64,000 nucleotides of DNA from NCBI GenBank assembly GCA_964486295.1, contig CAZAMF010000002.1:220093-284092 (forward strand), written 5' to 3'. Shown here piece after piece: positions 1 to 8,491 of the stretch (within the stretch, counting starts at the first letter, position 1; each line of letters starts with the position of its first letter). A program made the position numbers and the translations under genes. This stretch comes from CALBZG01 sp964486295 (GTDB taxonomy: Bacteria > Bacillota > Clostridia > Peptostreptococcales > Anaerovoracaceae). The notes beneath the pieces were generated by a model that was not told the DNA's origin, did no database searches, and saw only the letters and a program-made list of their open reading frames with translations.

Positions 1-2058
1 CGAATAGCAAATATCGGAAGTACAGCTATCATCATGGCAACAACGGTAATTGCTTTTATGACTGTTACCGGCTTTGTAACCGGAAAATTTCTTGGATGGA
101 GCAATATGGACTCGGTATTCCTGGCCGGTATGGTTTCACTTTCATCCACTATGATCATTCTGAAATCGTATGAGGAATACCATCTCAAAAAAGAAAAATT
201 TGCCGAACTGGTTCTGGGCGCAATGGTGGTAGAGGATATTGCTGCTGTTTTCATTATTATATTTCTATCTACAATAGGGGCCACGAACGCGCCATCAGGA
301 ATCGCCATCATCGGAAAGATTGAAATCATGCTTTTGCTGCTGGTTATTTGGCTCTCTGCAGGGATATACCTGATTCCGACTATACTAAAAAAAATTCAAA
401 AGTATCTGACCGATGAAGTGCTGCTTATTGTTTCTATCGCGATGTGCCTGGGAATGGTTTTGATTGCCTATGAGATCGGATTTTCAGAAGCATTGGGCGC
501 ATTTATGGCCGGCTCGATCATGGCTGGCACGTCAAACTCCGCTCACATCGACAGGCTTATACAACCGATCAAGAATCTTTTTGTTGCTGTTTTCTTTATT
601 TCTGTTGGCATGATGCTGGTACCGGCTCTATTAGTCAAATATCTGGTACCAATCCTGATTATTTCAGTGGTCGTGGTCATTGGACAGAGCTTTTTCAGTA
701 CACTGGGTGTATTGCTGGCTGGGCAGGATCTCAAAACGGCAGTCAAAGCGGGACATAGCACACTGCAAATCGGAGAATTTTCCTTTATCATTGCCGGACT
801 TGGAATGAACTTGGGAGTTACCAGTGATTTTCTATATCCGATCATCGTCTGTGTTTCAGTCATTACCATATTTGTGACACCAATTGCGATGAAATCATCA
901 AACAACTCCTACATGTTCCTGATCAAGATTCTACCGCAACGGACGATGGCTTTTATTCGATCCTATACGAGCAAAACAAAACTGGAAAGTGATAAGGATC
1001 CGGACTGGAATATTTATCTTAAGAAGTATTTTATCAGAACACTGATTTCTGCAGGATCTATTTTCGCCATCATTCTAATGGGTTTTAAAGGCCAGGAATT
1101 CATATACAGACTCATTCCGTTGCAGAATTTCAAGATAGTGCTGGCTGGACTCATTCTGGTCTTGCTACTCCCGTTTATCAGCCTTATGAACAGACAACCG
1201 GGTGCTCTCTATTATAAATTATGGATAAAGAATAGAACAAACAGGCTTCCGCTGTTTTTACTCAGGGGATTCAGAATGATTTTATCAGCCGGCGCCATCA
1301 TCAGTGTAATGAAATTCATTGCCGATATGAATATCATTATTCCAAGTATACTGGCAGTGATCGCGATAGGATTTATTGTTAAATCAGGTTTTCTTAAATC
1401 TACCACAATCAAGATGGAAACAAGATTTATTTCTAATTTTAATGAAAAAATCTTAAAAGCAGAAAAAGAGAAGCGACATAAAAGTGATAATCATGATTGG
1501 GTGGATGAGCAATTTTACGTTGTAACTTGCCGGATCAGGCATCTTCCGTCTAAATATGAAATAAGAGAATTTTGTCCCCGGAATAAATTCGGTGTTAATG
1601 TAATCAGAATCATCAGAAACGGAAAGTATTACAGCATTCCGGAACCATCGATGAACCTGAAGGAAAATGATATAGTCGTTGTTATGGGAACAAAAGAAAG
1701 ACTTGATGCCTATCTTGTTTTCATCGCTAAAGCGGATTATATTGAAGATCCGAGAGAAAAACCGGTTACATTAAGAGATTATACTTCCGCAGAAAAATAT
1801 CTCGATATCGACCCGGAAGAAGAAATCGTATGCTGTGCCATCGTAATCAACCCTGAAATGCAATTGCACAAAAAATCAATACAGACGTCCGGTTTTAAGG
1901 AAAAATTCACGGGTTTGATCATCGGGCTCGAAAGGGATGACTTGCCTGTACTCTCTCCGGATAAAAGTATGGTTTTGGAGAATAATGATTTGCTTTGGGC
2001 TTTGGGGAAACGTACACTGATCAATAATCTGCTGAAATATAATATATTGGAAGTATAA
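1..2058 (+). CDS. CPA2-family cation:proton antiporter with C-terminal RCK_C domains (5' end outside window)
   Basis: Membrane antiporter of the KefB/NapA-like CPA2 family, exchanging Na+ or K+ for protons. The reading frame is open from base 1, so the true start lies upstream; the ATG at 34 is internal. The first ~310 residues are a run of hydrophobic helices with the family-type acidic pair in GAMVVEDIA near residue 79. About four more hydrophobic segments follow. The C-terminal ~190 residues are soluble and contain two TrkA-C/RCK_C-like modules (around SIPEPSMNLKENDIVVVMG and VLSPDKSMVLENNDLLWALG). I see no nucleotide-binding TrkA-N domain. A strong terminator follows the stop codon. The transported ion cannot be told from sequence. 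Confidence 0.85.
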   Translation, partial: RIANIGSTAIIMATTVIAFMTVTGFVTGKFLGWSNMDSVFLAGMVSLSSTMIILKSYEEYHLKKEKFAELVLGAMVVEDIAAVFIIIFLSTIGATNAPSGIAIIGKIEIMLLLLVIWLSAGIYLIPTILKKIQKYLTDEVLLIVSIAMCLGMVLIAYEIGFSEALGAFMAGSIMAGTSNSAHIDRLIQPIKNLFVAVFFISVGMMLVPALLVKYLVPILIISVVVVIGQSFFSTLGVLLAGQDLKTAVKAGHSTLQIGEFSFIIAGLGMNLGVTSDFLYPIIVCVSVITIFVTPIAMKSSNNSYMFLIKILPQRTMAFIRSYTSKTKLESDKDPDWNIYLKKYFIRTLISAGSIFAIILMGFKGQEFIYRLIPLQNFKIVLAGLILVLLLPFISLMNRQPGALYYKLWIKNRTNRLPLFLLRGFRMILSAGAIISVMKFIADMNIIIPSILAVIAIGFIVKSGFLKSTTIKMETRFISNFNEKILKAEKEKRHKSDNHDWVDEQFYVVTCRIRHLPSKYEIREFCPRNKFGVNVIRIIRNGKYYSIPEPSMNLKENDIVVVMGTKERLDAYLVFIAKADYIEDPREKPVTLRDYTSAEKYLDIDPEEEIVCCAIVINPEMQLHKKSIQTSGFKEKFTGLIIGLERDDLPVLSPDKSMVLENNDLLWALGKRTLINNLLKYNILEV

Positions 2059-2083
2059 ATAAAGACTAGAACCTTGTCGAAGA

Positions 2084-2112
2084 TTGTCGGAATAAAATAG
2101 TTGCCATATTAT
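2084..2112 (+). promoter_or_regulatory. Candidate sigma-A promoter of the Tad locus
   Basis: TTGTCG (2084-2089) and TATTAT (2107-2112) are separated by 17 bp. The -10 box lies in the loop and right arm of the preceding terminator hairpin. Predicted transcription start is near 2119, only about 17 nt before the cpaF ATG, which has no Shine-Dalgarno sequence. Moderate confidence because the -35 box matches at four of six positions. Confidence 0.45.
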
Positions 2113-2130
2113 GGCAACTATTTTATTGTA
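2092..2130 (+). terminator. Intrinsic terminator after the antiporter gene
   Basis: A perfect 16-bp stem (2092-2107 with 2111-2126) closes on a 3-nt loop and is AT-rich at its base, giving TTTTAT on the 3' side. It lies 34 bases after the antiporter stop codon. The same bases overlap a possible promoter for the next gene. Confidence 0.8.
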
Positions 2131-2135
2131 TAAAT

Positions 2136-3341
2136 ATGGAAATTAACATTTCAAATTTAATGAGAGAAATACGGGAACTGATTTTAGCCCGTCATGAAGA
2201 AATCAATGACGATGAGGCCAGTAAATTGATCGAGGAGTATATATTCGGGAATCGTGAATTGCAGTTTTATTCTCTGAAAGAAAAAAGCTGTTTGATTGAA
2301 AGGATTTTCAACGGGCTTCGAAAGGATTTGGACATACTTCAGCCTTACCAAAATAATCTTGATGTTTCTGAAATCATGGTTAATGGTAAAGATGATATTT
2401 TTGTAGAACGCAATGGCAGATTGGAACGAATACCGGTTTCTTTTGAAAGGACAGAAGATCTTGAGGAATTAATAAGAAGAATCGCCGCTAAAGTATATCG
2501 TGAGATCAATGAGCTTAATCCGATTGTTGATGCAAGGTTATCTGACGGATCAAGAATCAACGCGGTTTATAAAAACATCGCTTTAGGCGGACCGATCCTG
2601 ACAATTCGAAAATTTCCGGAAAAAGCGATCACCATGGAAAATATGATTGAATGGGGGACCTTAACAGAAGAAATCGCTCAATTTCTTATCTGTTCAGTAA
2701 GGGCAGGACTAAATATTTTTATCAGCGGAGGAACATCTTCAGGTAAAACTACATTCCTGAATGTACTATCGAATTTTATTCCCGGGGATGAGCGGGTCAT
2801 CGTAATTGAAGACTCCGCCGAACTTCAAATCAGGAGTATAGACAATTTAGTGAGAATGGAGTGTCGTAATGCGAATGTGCAGGGAAAAGGGGAAGTCGAC
2901 CTTCAAAGTCTGATCAAAACAAGCTTAAGAATGAGACCGGACAGGATTATAGTTGGCGAAGTTCGCGGTAAAGAAGTGATCGACATGATACAGGCTATGA
3001 ATACAGGGCACGATGGAAGTTTGTGTACGGGACACGGCAACTCGATAGCAGGTATGCTGCGAAGGTTGGAGTCTATGTTTCTTCAGGCTGCAAACTATCC
3101 GATCGAGGTTGTTCGGTCGCAAATAGCGGAGGGGATCGACCTGATGGTTCATCTCGGAAGGTTATCTGATGGTTCAAGAAAAGTTCTCGAAATTGCAGAA
3201 ATTTGCGGCATCGAGGACCGCGAATTTGTTATTAATCGTCTCTATTACTATAAAGCCGGATCCGGTTTTTCAACCACGGGTAACAATTTGTGGGATTATA
3301 GTAAATTTGAGCTGAGAGGATTGAAAATCAATGGCTGTTGA
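2136..3341 (+). CDS. cpaF: CpaF/TadA-type secretion ATPase
   Basis: Cytoplasmic hexameric ATPase that powers Tad (Flp) pilus assembly. Length (401 aa) is normal for CpaF. It has an N-terminal helical region, a Walker A motif GGTSSGKT at residues 198-205, an Asp/Glu box with RIIVGEVRG near 270-278, and a His box GHDGSLCTGH at 291-300. It is the first gene of a Tad locus and overlaps the next gene by 11 bp. The ATG at 2136 has no ribosome binding site, nor has the in-frame ATG at 2160, so the start is uncertain. A very short leader from the promoter at 2084-2112 would explain this. Confidence 0.92.
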   Translation: MEINISNLMREIRELILARHEEINDDEASKLIEEYIFGNRELQFYSLKEKSCLIERIFNGLRKDLDILQPYQNNLDVSEIMVNGKDDIFVERNGRLERIPVSFERTEDLEELIRRIAAKVYREINELNPIVDARLSDGSRINAVYKNIALGGPILTIRKFPEKAITMENMIEWGTLTEEIAQFLICSVRAGLNIFISGGTSSGKTTFLNVLSNFIPGDERVIVIEDSAELQIRSIDNLVRMECRNANVQGKGEVDLQSLIKTSLRMRPDRIIVGEVRGKEVIDMIQAMNTGHDGSLCTGHGNSIAGMLRRLESMFLQAANYPIEVVRSQIAEGIDLMVHLGRLSDGSRKVLEIAEICGIEDREFVINRLYYYKAGSGFSTTGNNLWDYSKFELRGLKINGC

Positions 3342-4077
3342 CTATAATGACTATGCTTTATCAATAAAAGAAAAAAGAAAATATTTGTTAGGCTCTTATT
3401 TATTGATTTTTTGTATAGCTTATTTATTTTATGATTCGATCTCAGCTGCTGTTCTTTCGGGAACACTGGCTTTTGCAGGGATCGATTCATATAAAAATTA
3501 TCTTAGAGACAAAAGAAAGGCTGTCTTGAAAAATCAGTTCAGAGATTTACTGTATTCTTTATCATCATCCTTTGCTTCAGGTCGCCAGATAACGGAGTCT
3601 ATTGGAGAAGCGATACTAAATCTCGAAGCCAATTACGACCGAAACTCGCCGATTATGATTGAGACAAAAAGAATGTATTCAAGCTTGCATGACGCCAGAG
3701 CAAGCGAAGAAGCCGTACTGTCAGATTTCGCGATGAGAAGCGGAATAAAAGATATCATAAACTTCGTCGATGTCTATATTATCTGCAGAACTACTGGAGG
3801 CAACCTGGAAAGAGCAGTGATGGAGTCCAGCAGAATACTAATGGAGAAAATAGAAATCGATGAAGAAATACGCGTGATGACAGTTCAGAAAAAATTTGAA
3901 GGCCGTATTATTTGTTTGATGCCTTTGGGTGTGATCCTATTTTTAAGGCTCGCTTCTCCGGATTATATGCAAGTCATGTATGAATCAGTTGCAGGAAGGA
4001 TTGTCATGACCATTTCTCTCGCTTGTTTAGCCTACGCCGGCTACTTGATAAAGAAAATCACTGATATCGAGGTGTAA
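3331..4077 (+). CDS. TadB-like pilus inner-membrane platform protein
   Basis: Integral membrane protein of the type II secretion F (T2SSF) family, expected to form the Tad platform together with the next gene product and to contact CpaF. It is 248 aa. Two hydrophobic segments occur at about residues 20-50, a cytoplasmic helical T2SSF domain at about 60-185 (including IICRTTGGNLERAVMESS), and two C-terminal membrane segments (RIICLMPLGVILFLRLAS and IVMTISLACLAYAGYL). Its start overlaps the end of cpaF by 11 bp, which suggests translational coupling. Position after cpaF identifies it as TadB rather than TadC. Confidence 0.8.
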   Translation: MAVDYNDYALSIKEKRKYLLGSYLLIFCIAYLFYDSISAAVLSGTLAFAGIDSYKNYLRDKRKAVLKNQFRDLLYSLSSSFASGRQITESIGEAILNLEANYDRNSPIMIETKRMYSSLHDARASEEAVLSDFAMRSGIKDIINFVDVYIICRTTGGNLERAVMESSRILMEKIEIDEEIRVMTVQKKFEGRIICLMPLGVILFLRLASPDYMQVMYESVAGRIVMTISLACLAYAGYLIKKITDIEV

Positions 4078-4078
4078 G

Positions 4079-5260
4079 TTGATAAAGGTTAATATGATGA
4101 TAGAAAAAATTCAAAAAATATTTGTTTCGATGTTGAAAATAATGGCTTGCAAACTTCCATCCGATCTTTTTGGAAAGGAAGAAGTATTTCGTACATTTTA
4201 TGGAAAACTATATGGAAATTCCGATTATAAAAAAGCTCTTGATGGACTGAGATATAAGAATCTGAAAAATATCACCTTATTCTTTATAACGATCCTACCC
4301 ATCCTGGGTTTTTGTTTGTACCATGATCTATCAGGAATTGCAGAAGGAATCAATTTAAAAAATAATTATATAGTCAGTATAAATAGACCTGGTCCAAAGG
4401 AAGGTGAAAAGAAAATCAGCACGGAAGCTTTTATTGAAAGAGAGGGTGTCATGCAGTCTATACCAGTCACCCTAAACATCAAACCGCAGCAGAATGAATT
4501 AAGCGAAGAAGAGAAAGTTGAACAATACGAACGAGAACAGGAAAAACTGAAACATGATCCTGAAAGAATATGGGAAGAGACTTTACGTAATTTCAGGCTT
4601 ACCGTCAACAGTCTGAATCAGAATGTCGAAGGGACCAGTGTTAAATTACCTCAGACATTAGCTCAGGATGTAAAAGTGAAATGGAAATTAAAAAGAGAAT
4701 ACGAAACGGCTGCAATTGTGATTTTACTGGCTGGTATTCTTGCATTCTTATATACAAAGAGACACCAGGCAATCAAAAAAGAATATTTGAATGCAAAAGA
4801 ATCGGTTATGAATGACTTGCCTGACTTTATCAATAAATTGATTCTTATGTTGAATGCAGGTCTTGTGATCCATTCTGCTTTTATTAAAACATTGAATGAC
4901 TATATGGAAAATCGAAAAAAGAATATTGTGCCGGATAGTTACTTTTATAATCAACTCCATGAAATCAAAATAAGGATATCTGAAACAAATAGTGCACTGG
5001 CTCCCGAGCTCAGAGAATTTGCGAAAAGAAGTGGTGTTCCGGAATTCATTAGGCTTACAAATATTATTGCAGATAATATCGGTTTGGGGGCAGGGCTGGT
5101 TGAGAAACTCTCTATGGAGGCAGATCTGTTATGGTTTTCACGGAAAAAAAGAGCCATCGAAAAAGGTCGGCTCGCTGAAACAAAACTGACATTCCCTTTG
5201 ATGCTTTTATTGATTGCATTGGTTATGGTCACAACAGCGCCTGCGCTGATGGATATATAA
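4079..5260 (+). CDS. TadC-like pilus platform protein with large extracytoplasmic loop
   Basis: Second T2SSF-family platform protein of the Tad locus, 393 aa. The preferred start is TTG at 4079, 4 nt after GAGGTG and 1 nt after the tadB stop; ATG codons at 4094 and 4097 are alternatives. The first membrane segment is at about 63-85 and the second at about 210-228. The ~125 residues between them are highly charged and contain a likely coiled helix (EEKVEQYEREQEKLK), which is an unusually long insert for TadC. A T2SSF domain and a C-terminal membrane segment (LTFPLMLLLIALVMVTTAP) follow. Confidence 0.75.
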   Translation: MIKVNMMIEKIQKIFVSMLKIMACKLPSDLFGKEEVFRTFYGKLYGNSDYKKALDGLRYKNLKNITLFFITILPILGFCLYHDLSGIAEGINLKNNYIVSINRPGPKEGEKKISTEAFIEREGVMQSIPVTLNIKPQQNELSEEEKVEQYEREQEKLKHDPERIWEETLRNFRLTVNSLNQNVEGTSVKLPQTLAQDVKVKWKLKREYETAAIVILLAGILAFLYTKRHQAIKKEYLNAKESVMNDLPDFINKLILMLNAGLVIHSAFIKTLNDYMENRKKNIVPDSYFYNQLHEIKIRISETNSALAPELREFAKRSGVPEFIRLTNIIADNIGLGAGLVEKLSMEADLLWFSRKKRAIEKGRLAETKLTFPLMLLLIALVMVTTAPALMDI

Positions 5261-5277
5261 AAGAAAGGAGTTATGTA

Positions 5278-5439
5278 ATGAAGAAGTTGAAATTTTTGCA
5301 CAACAACAAAAGAGGGATGGAAATGGTCCAGGTCGCAATCCTTGTTGGTATTGCCGTTGTACTCGGATTGATATTTAAAAGTGAGACAACATCGTTTCTG
5401 AATAATACTTTTGATGCGCTTTCCGAAAGCTCGCTATAA
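5278..5439 (+). CDS. Small pilin-like protein (Flp-type candidate), 53 aa
   Basis: Short gene between tadC and tadE-like genes, preceded by AAAGGAG with 7-nt spacing to the ATG. The product has a basic N-terminus, a KRG motif at 11-13, then a single hydrophobic stretch (VQVAILVGIAVVLGLIF) and a short polar tail ending SESSL. This is the layout of a Flp/class III-signal pilin, cleaved after Gly13, and its position in the locus is that of the major pilin. The residue at +5 after the presumed cleavage site is Gln rather than Glu; a Glu sits at +2. No prepilin peptidase gene is in the window. Function is inferred from size, motif and context. Confidence 0.6.
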   Translation: MKKLKFLHNNKRGMEMVQVAILVGIAVVLGLIFKSETTSFLNNTFDALSESSL

Positions 5440-5445
5440 CAACCA

Positions 5446-5898
5446 ATGCGAATAAGGATGCACAACAATAAGAAAGGAACAGCAGTCGTAGAGGCCGCTC
5501 TGGTTTTACCTTTAATTATTACTGTGGTGATGGTCGTATTCTATCTTGCCATTGCTTTTTATATGGAAACGGCAAACAGCGCCTCGTTACATCTGTCAAT
5601 ACGCAGTGAAGCAATTGATCTGGCTGATACCGGAACCCTAAATTCGGGTGCATCGGAGTTAAAGCCTTCAGACATTTACGGCAGGCATGCATACAATGAG
5701 CAAAAATTCACGAAGATTTGCAGGGGCTTATTTTTTGATTCCATTCAAGGCTCAAGCCAGACACAAACAAAATTACCAAGAATTTTCAACAGAAAAATAA
5801 GCATGGGAACCGACACGACTTTCTATATTATTAAAGAAACGGAATACATACGATGTTTGGATATCATACCAAAGCAGGATCATCATCCATATTCCTGA
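5446..5898 (+). CDS. TadE-like pseudopilin
   Basis: 150-aa protein with the TadE N-terminal signature NKKGTAVVEAALVLPLIITV: a KKG cleavage motif, Glu at +5 and one hydrophobic helix, followed by a soluble C-terminal domain. TadE-type minor pilins are membrane-anchored and help Tad pilus assembly. The ATG at 5446 lies 6 nt after the preceding stop and has no clear ribosome binding site; translation may be coupled. ATG 5458 is an alternative. The last 46 nt overlap the next gene in another frame. Confidence 0.7.
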   Translation: MRIRMHNNKKGTAVVEAALVLPLIITVVMVVFYLAIAFYMETANSASLHLSIRSEAIDLADTGTLNSGASELKPSDIYGRHAYNEQKFTKICRGLFFDSIQGSSQTQTKLPRIFNRKISMGTDTTFYIIKETEYIRCLDIIPKQDHHPYS

Positions 5899-7058
5899 TG
5901 ATGATTATGGCGGCCTTATCTGCTGTTGTTGTCGTATTTATACATGCTGCAGAAGCTGTGTCAGTGAATAGCATGAGCCATGCTTATGTTAATCTGGCCG
6001 GAAGGTCGGTTTTGTCGGAATTCAATATCTGCCTGAAAGAAGATTATAATATTTTTGCGATGGGTCTTCAGCAAGCTGATATTTCAAAAAGAATGAAATA
6101 TTATCTTGATCAGAATCTGCCTGACCAAGGCTTCTTGAAAATGAAGGTCGATTCGTTGGATACTGATGTCAACGATTACTCGCTGGCCTCCGTAGAAAAT
6201 TTTGAGCAGCAGGTTTTAGAAGCTGGTGAATATATACTAGGCAAAACACGAGCAATGAACCAAACATATCAGGAGAATCCTAAGGATAGAATTTTAAGAA
6301 ATGAAGTAATATTGAACAATCTTCCTTCCAGCGGTTTTTCATCCGGCTTATTTAATATTGAATTGATTTCCGGAGATGCCTCGAACATCAAAGACTTAAT
6401 AAGGGGCGCTTCAGATAAGGTGATCGTAAATGAGTATATACTTTATTATTTTAAATATGGAGAAGGTTCAAATATATTCGAACCTTCTTTTTTTCAGAAG
6501 GAGGTTGAATATATATTGTATGGTAAAAAGAGTGATGCGGAAAACGTGAGCCGGCTGAAGAGAGATTTCATTATTCTTCGCACCATGTTGAATCTCGCCC
6601 ATATCAAATCAAATCCTGCAAAAATGGAAGAATTGGCATTCGCTGCAGCATTGCTGACGCCGGGCCCTGAGGCTCTTGCGACTCAGCTGATAATGGCTGG
6701 CATATGGGCTGCTTTGGAGGCAGAAAATGACTGGAAACTGATCATCAACGGATATGGAGTCGCTGTTATAAAATCAAGCAGCGATTGGGCACTGGATATT
6801 TCTGTTTTATCAGACAAGGTCCAAAAGAATGGGTATATCAAGCCTGAGAAACAATCGAACTTCTCTTATACTGATTATCTTCGTGTATTTTTATATTTTG
6901 AAAAAAGTGATGTGAAGTTACTTAGGATGATGGACCTGATCCAAATCAATATGATTGGAAGAAACGATAAAAACTTCCTGATAAAAGAACATAGTATCGG
7001 TTTTAATCTGGATATATCAATTAATGGGAAAAGATATAGTTATGCAGAATCTTACTAA
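5853..7058 (+). CDS. TadG-like (DUF5702-type) Tad locus protein
   Basis: 401-aa protein with an N-terminal KAGSSSIFLMMIMAALSAVV membrane segment and a long extracytoplasmic part. Size, position after TadE and the N-terminal pattern resemble the TadG/DUF5702 proteins found in Clostridia Tad loci. The KxG motif resembles the other pilin-like proteins here, but no Glu occurs at +5. It overlaps the upstream gene by 46 nt and the downstream gene by 35 nt. Its exact role is unknown; the family label is moderate confidence. Confidence 0.55.
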   Translation: MFGYHTKAGSSSIFLMMIMAALSAVVVVFIHAAEAVSVNSMSHAYVNLAGRSVLSEFNICLKEDYNIFAMGLQQADISKRMKYYLDQNLPDQGFLKMKVDSLDTDVNDYSLASVENFEQQVLEAGEYILGKTRAMNQTYQENPKDRILRNEVILNNLPSSGFSSGLFNIELISGDASNIKDLIRGASDKVIVNEYILYYFKYGEGSNIFEPSFFQKEVEYILYGKKSDAENVSRLKRDFIILRTMLNLAHIKSNPAKMEELAFAAALLTPGPEALATQLIMAGIWAALEAENDWKLIINGYGVAVIKSSSDWALDISVLSDKVQKNGYIKPEKQSNFSYTDYLRVFLYFEKSDVKLLRMMDLIQINMIGRNDKNFLIKEHSIGFNLDISINGKRYSYAESY

Positions 7059-7821
7059 AAGGGGTTATTATACAATTGAAGCCGCGATATTTCTGCCGGT
7101 ATTTATCATTGCCATGGTAACTTTGGTATATGTAATAAGAATTATATGCATCGAAGAACGAATCACGCATATCATGACCGATGAAGGAAGGTATTTATCG
7201 GCGCGTGCATATGATAATCTCACCATGGCTTCAGGGATTAACATGGGGTTTTTACTGGGCATCCATCTCGAAGATCGATTTAACAGTGAAGTAAAATATG
7301 ACACACCATATATAATAACTGAATATCGGTATCTATTTGAAGAAGATGGATTAACCGGCTTGATCGATTATAGTCTCAGCTACCAGAATCATTTAAAGAT
7401 GCCTATCAACTTAGTTAGAAGCAGAACCTTTGATAAAAAACTGCTGCTCAGAGGATTCATCGGAGCGGATTACAATCAGGATGCCTTTGATTATGAATCA
7501 ATGGAGGAAAATAAAGAATCAATTATTGTCTGGGTTTTTCCGAAAGCCGGAGAAAAATATCATGTGGAGAATTGTCGCCACATAAAAGTATATCCACGTC
7601 AGATCGCCCTGAGCAAAGCTTTCATGACTAAATACAAATCATGCAGTCATTGTAAAAATAAGATTACAGTACCCGGGAGTCTGGTATACATCTTCAGCGA
7701 ATCCGGAGGAGTTTATCATCATGGCAATTGCTTTACAGTCGATCGTTACGTGGTATCAATGGACAAGGAAACAGCAAAAAATAAAGGATACATACCATGT
7801 AAAACCTGCGGAGGGGAGTGA
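7024..7821 (+). CDS. TadE-like protein with tandem Ada-like zinc-binding motifs
   Basis: 265-aa protein. The N-terminus (TKRGYYTIEAAIFLPVFIIA) is a TadE-like class III signal with Glu at +5 and one membrane helix. After a ~130-residue soluble region the C-terminus carries two copies of a YHxxxC-x(22)-CxxC pattern: KYHVENC with CSHC, and VYHHGNC with CKTC. This resembles the small Ada-type zinc modules attached to some extracellular Firmicutes proteins. It would lie outside the membrane, where it might bind metal or form disulfides. ATG 7024 overlaps the preceding gene by 35 nt; ATG 7042 is an alternative start giving a shorter cytoplasmic tip. Confidence 0.65.
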   Translation: MGKDIVMQNLTKRGYYTIEAAIFLPVFIIAMVTLVYVIRIICIEERITHIMTDEGRYLSARAYDNLTMASGINMGFLLGIHLEDRFNSEVKYDTPYIITEYRYLFEEDGLTGLIDYSLSYQNHLKMPINLVRSRTFDKKLLLRGFIGADYNQDAFDYESMEENKESIIVWVFPKAGEKYHVENCRHIKVYPRQIALSKAFMTKYKSCSHCKNKITVPGSLVYIFSESGGVYHHGNCFTVDRYVVSMDKETAKNKGYIPCKTCGGE

Positions 7822-7827
7822 TAAGAA

Positions 7828-8400
7828 TTGAATATTGATTCGAAGACGAAAATTAGTTACGGAAATGGTAGGATTACAATCATTTGCAAACAAAACCTTT
7901 TCAAAGAATATGAGAAAAAAGTGCTGGCCAGCGGGATGCTTGCCGGACTGGTGGTTACGGAGTTTCTGAAAACTGAACATTTAGATCGCGTAACATATAA
8001 TATTTCCGGGATGAAGAAGATATCGGAGCAGGATTTAAGCACGTTAAATGATGCATTGGATCTTCTGCAAAAAATTCTCTTTATTCTATTGAATGCCGAT
8101 GAATATCTGATAGACATAGACTATATCAATCTTAGTTATGATTGTATTTATAAGGAAGAAAGGAAAAAAGGGATCAGATTACTTTATGTACCCTGTGTTG
8201 AAAAAATTGTCTGGCAAAACTCATTTAGCGAACTGATTCATGATTTAAAAACGATTTATCCCAGACATGATCTGACGAATTATCTGGAACAATTAATACG
8301 ATATATCAGTATAAGCCACAGAACGATTGAAAACGTGTCCGACAAAATTTCTGAACTCAAACGAGACGCTCATCTTTGCGGTATTCTATTCGATGGGTAA
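7828..8400 (+). CDS. DUF6382-like protein of the Tad locus, FHA domain absent
   Basis: 190-aa soluble protein of unknown function. The pattern (GMLAGLVVTEFLK, YNISGMKKI, then a YLIDIDYINLSYDCIY stretch and LLYVPC) resembles the N-terminal DUF6382 region of FHA-domain proteins encoded in Clostridia Tad loci. Those proteins are normally much longer and end in a phosphothreonine-binding FHA domain; none is present here. The TTG start at 7828 is supported by GAGGGGAG 9 nt upstream. It is the last gene of the locus and follows the previous stop by 6 nt. The family assignment is from memory of the pattern. Confidence 0.5.
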   Translation: MNIDSKTKISYGNGRITIICKQNLFKEYEKKVLASGMLAGLVVTEFLKTEHLDRVTYNISGMKKISEQDLSTLNDALDLLQKILFILLNADEYLIDIDYINLSYDCIYKEERKKGIRLLYVPCVEKIVWQNSFSELIHDLKTIYPRHDLTNYLEQLIRYISISHRTIENVSDKISELKRDAHLCGILFDG

Positions 8401-8429
8401 GACAAGAAGTTTTCCAACTGGTCCAGATA

Positions 8430-8438
8430 TGATATAAT
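8430..8438 (+). promoter_or_regulatory. Extended -10 promoter of rarA
   Basis: TGATATAAT is an extended -10 element (TGnTATAAT) in the 91-bp gap before rarA, with the weak -35 TTTTCC at 8410-8415 at 17-bp spacing. It would start transcription near 8445. Confidence 0.5.
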
Positions 8439-8491
8439 GTGCTGAAATTATTTGAAAGCTTCAGCGTCATTCATATAAACGGGAGTAAAAG

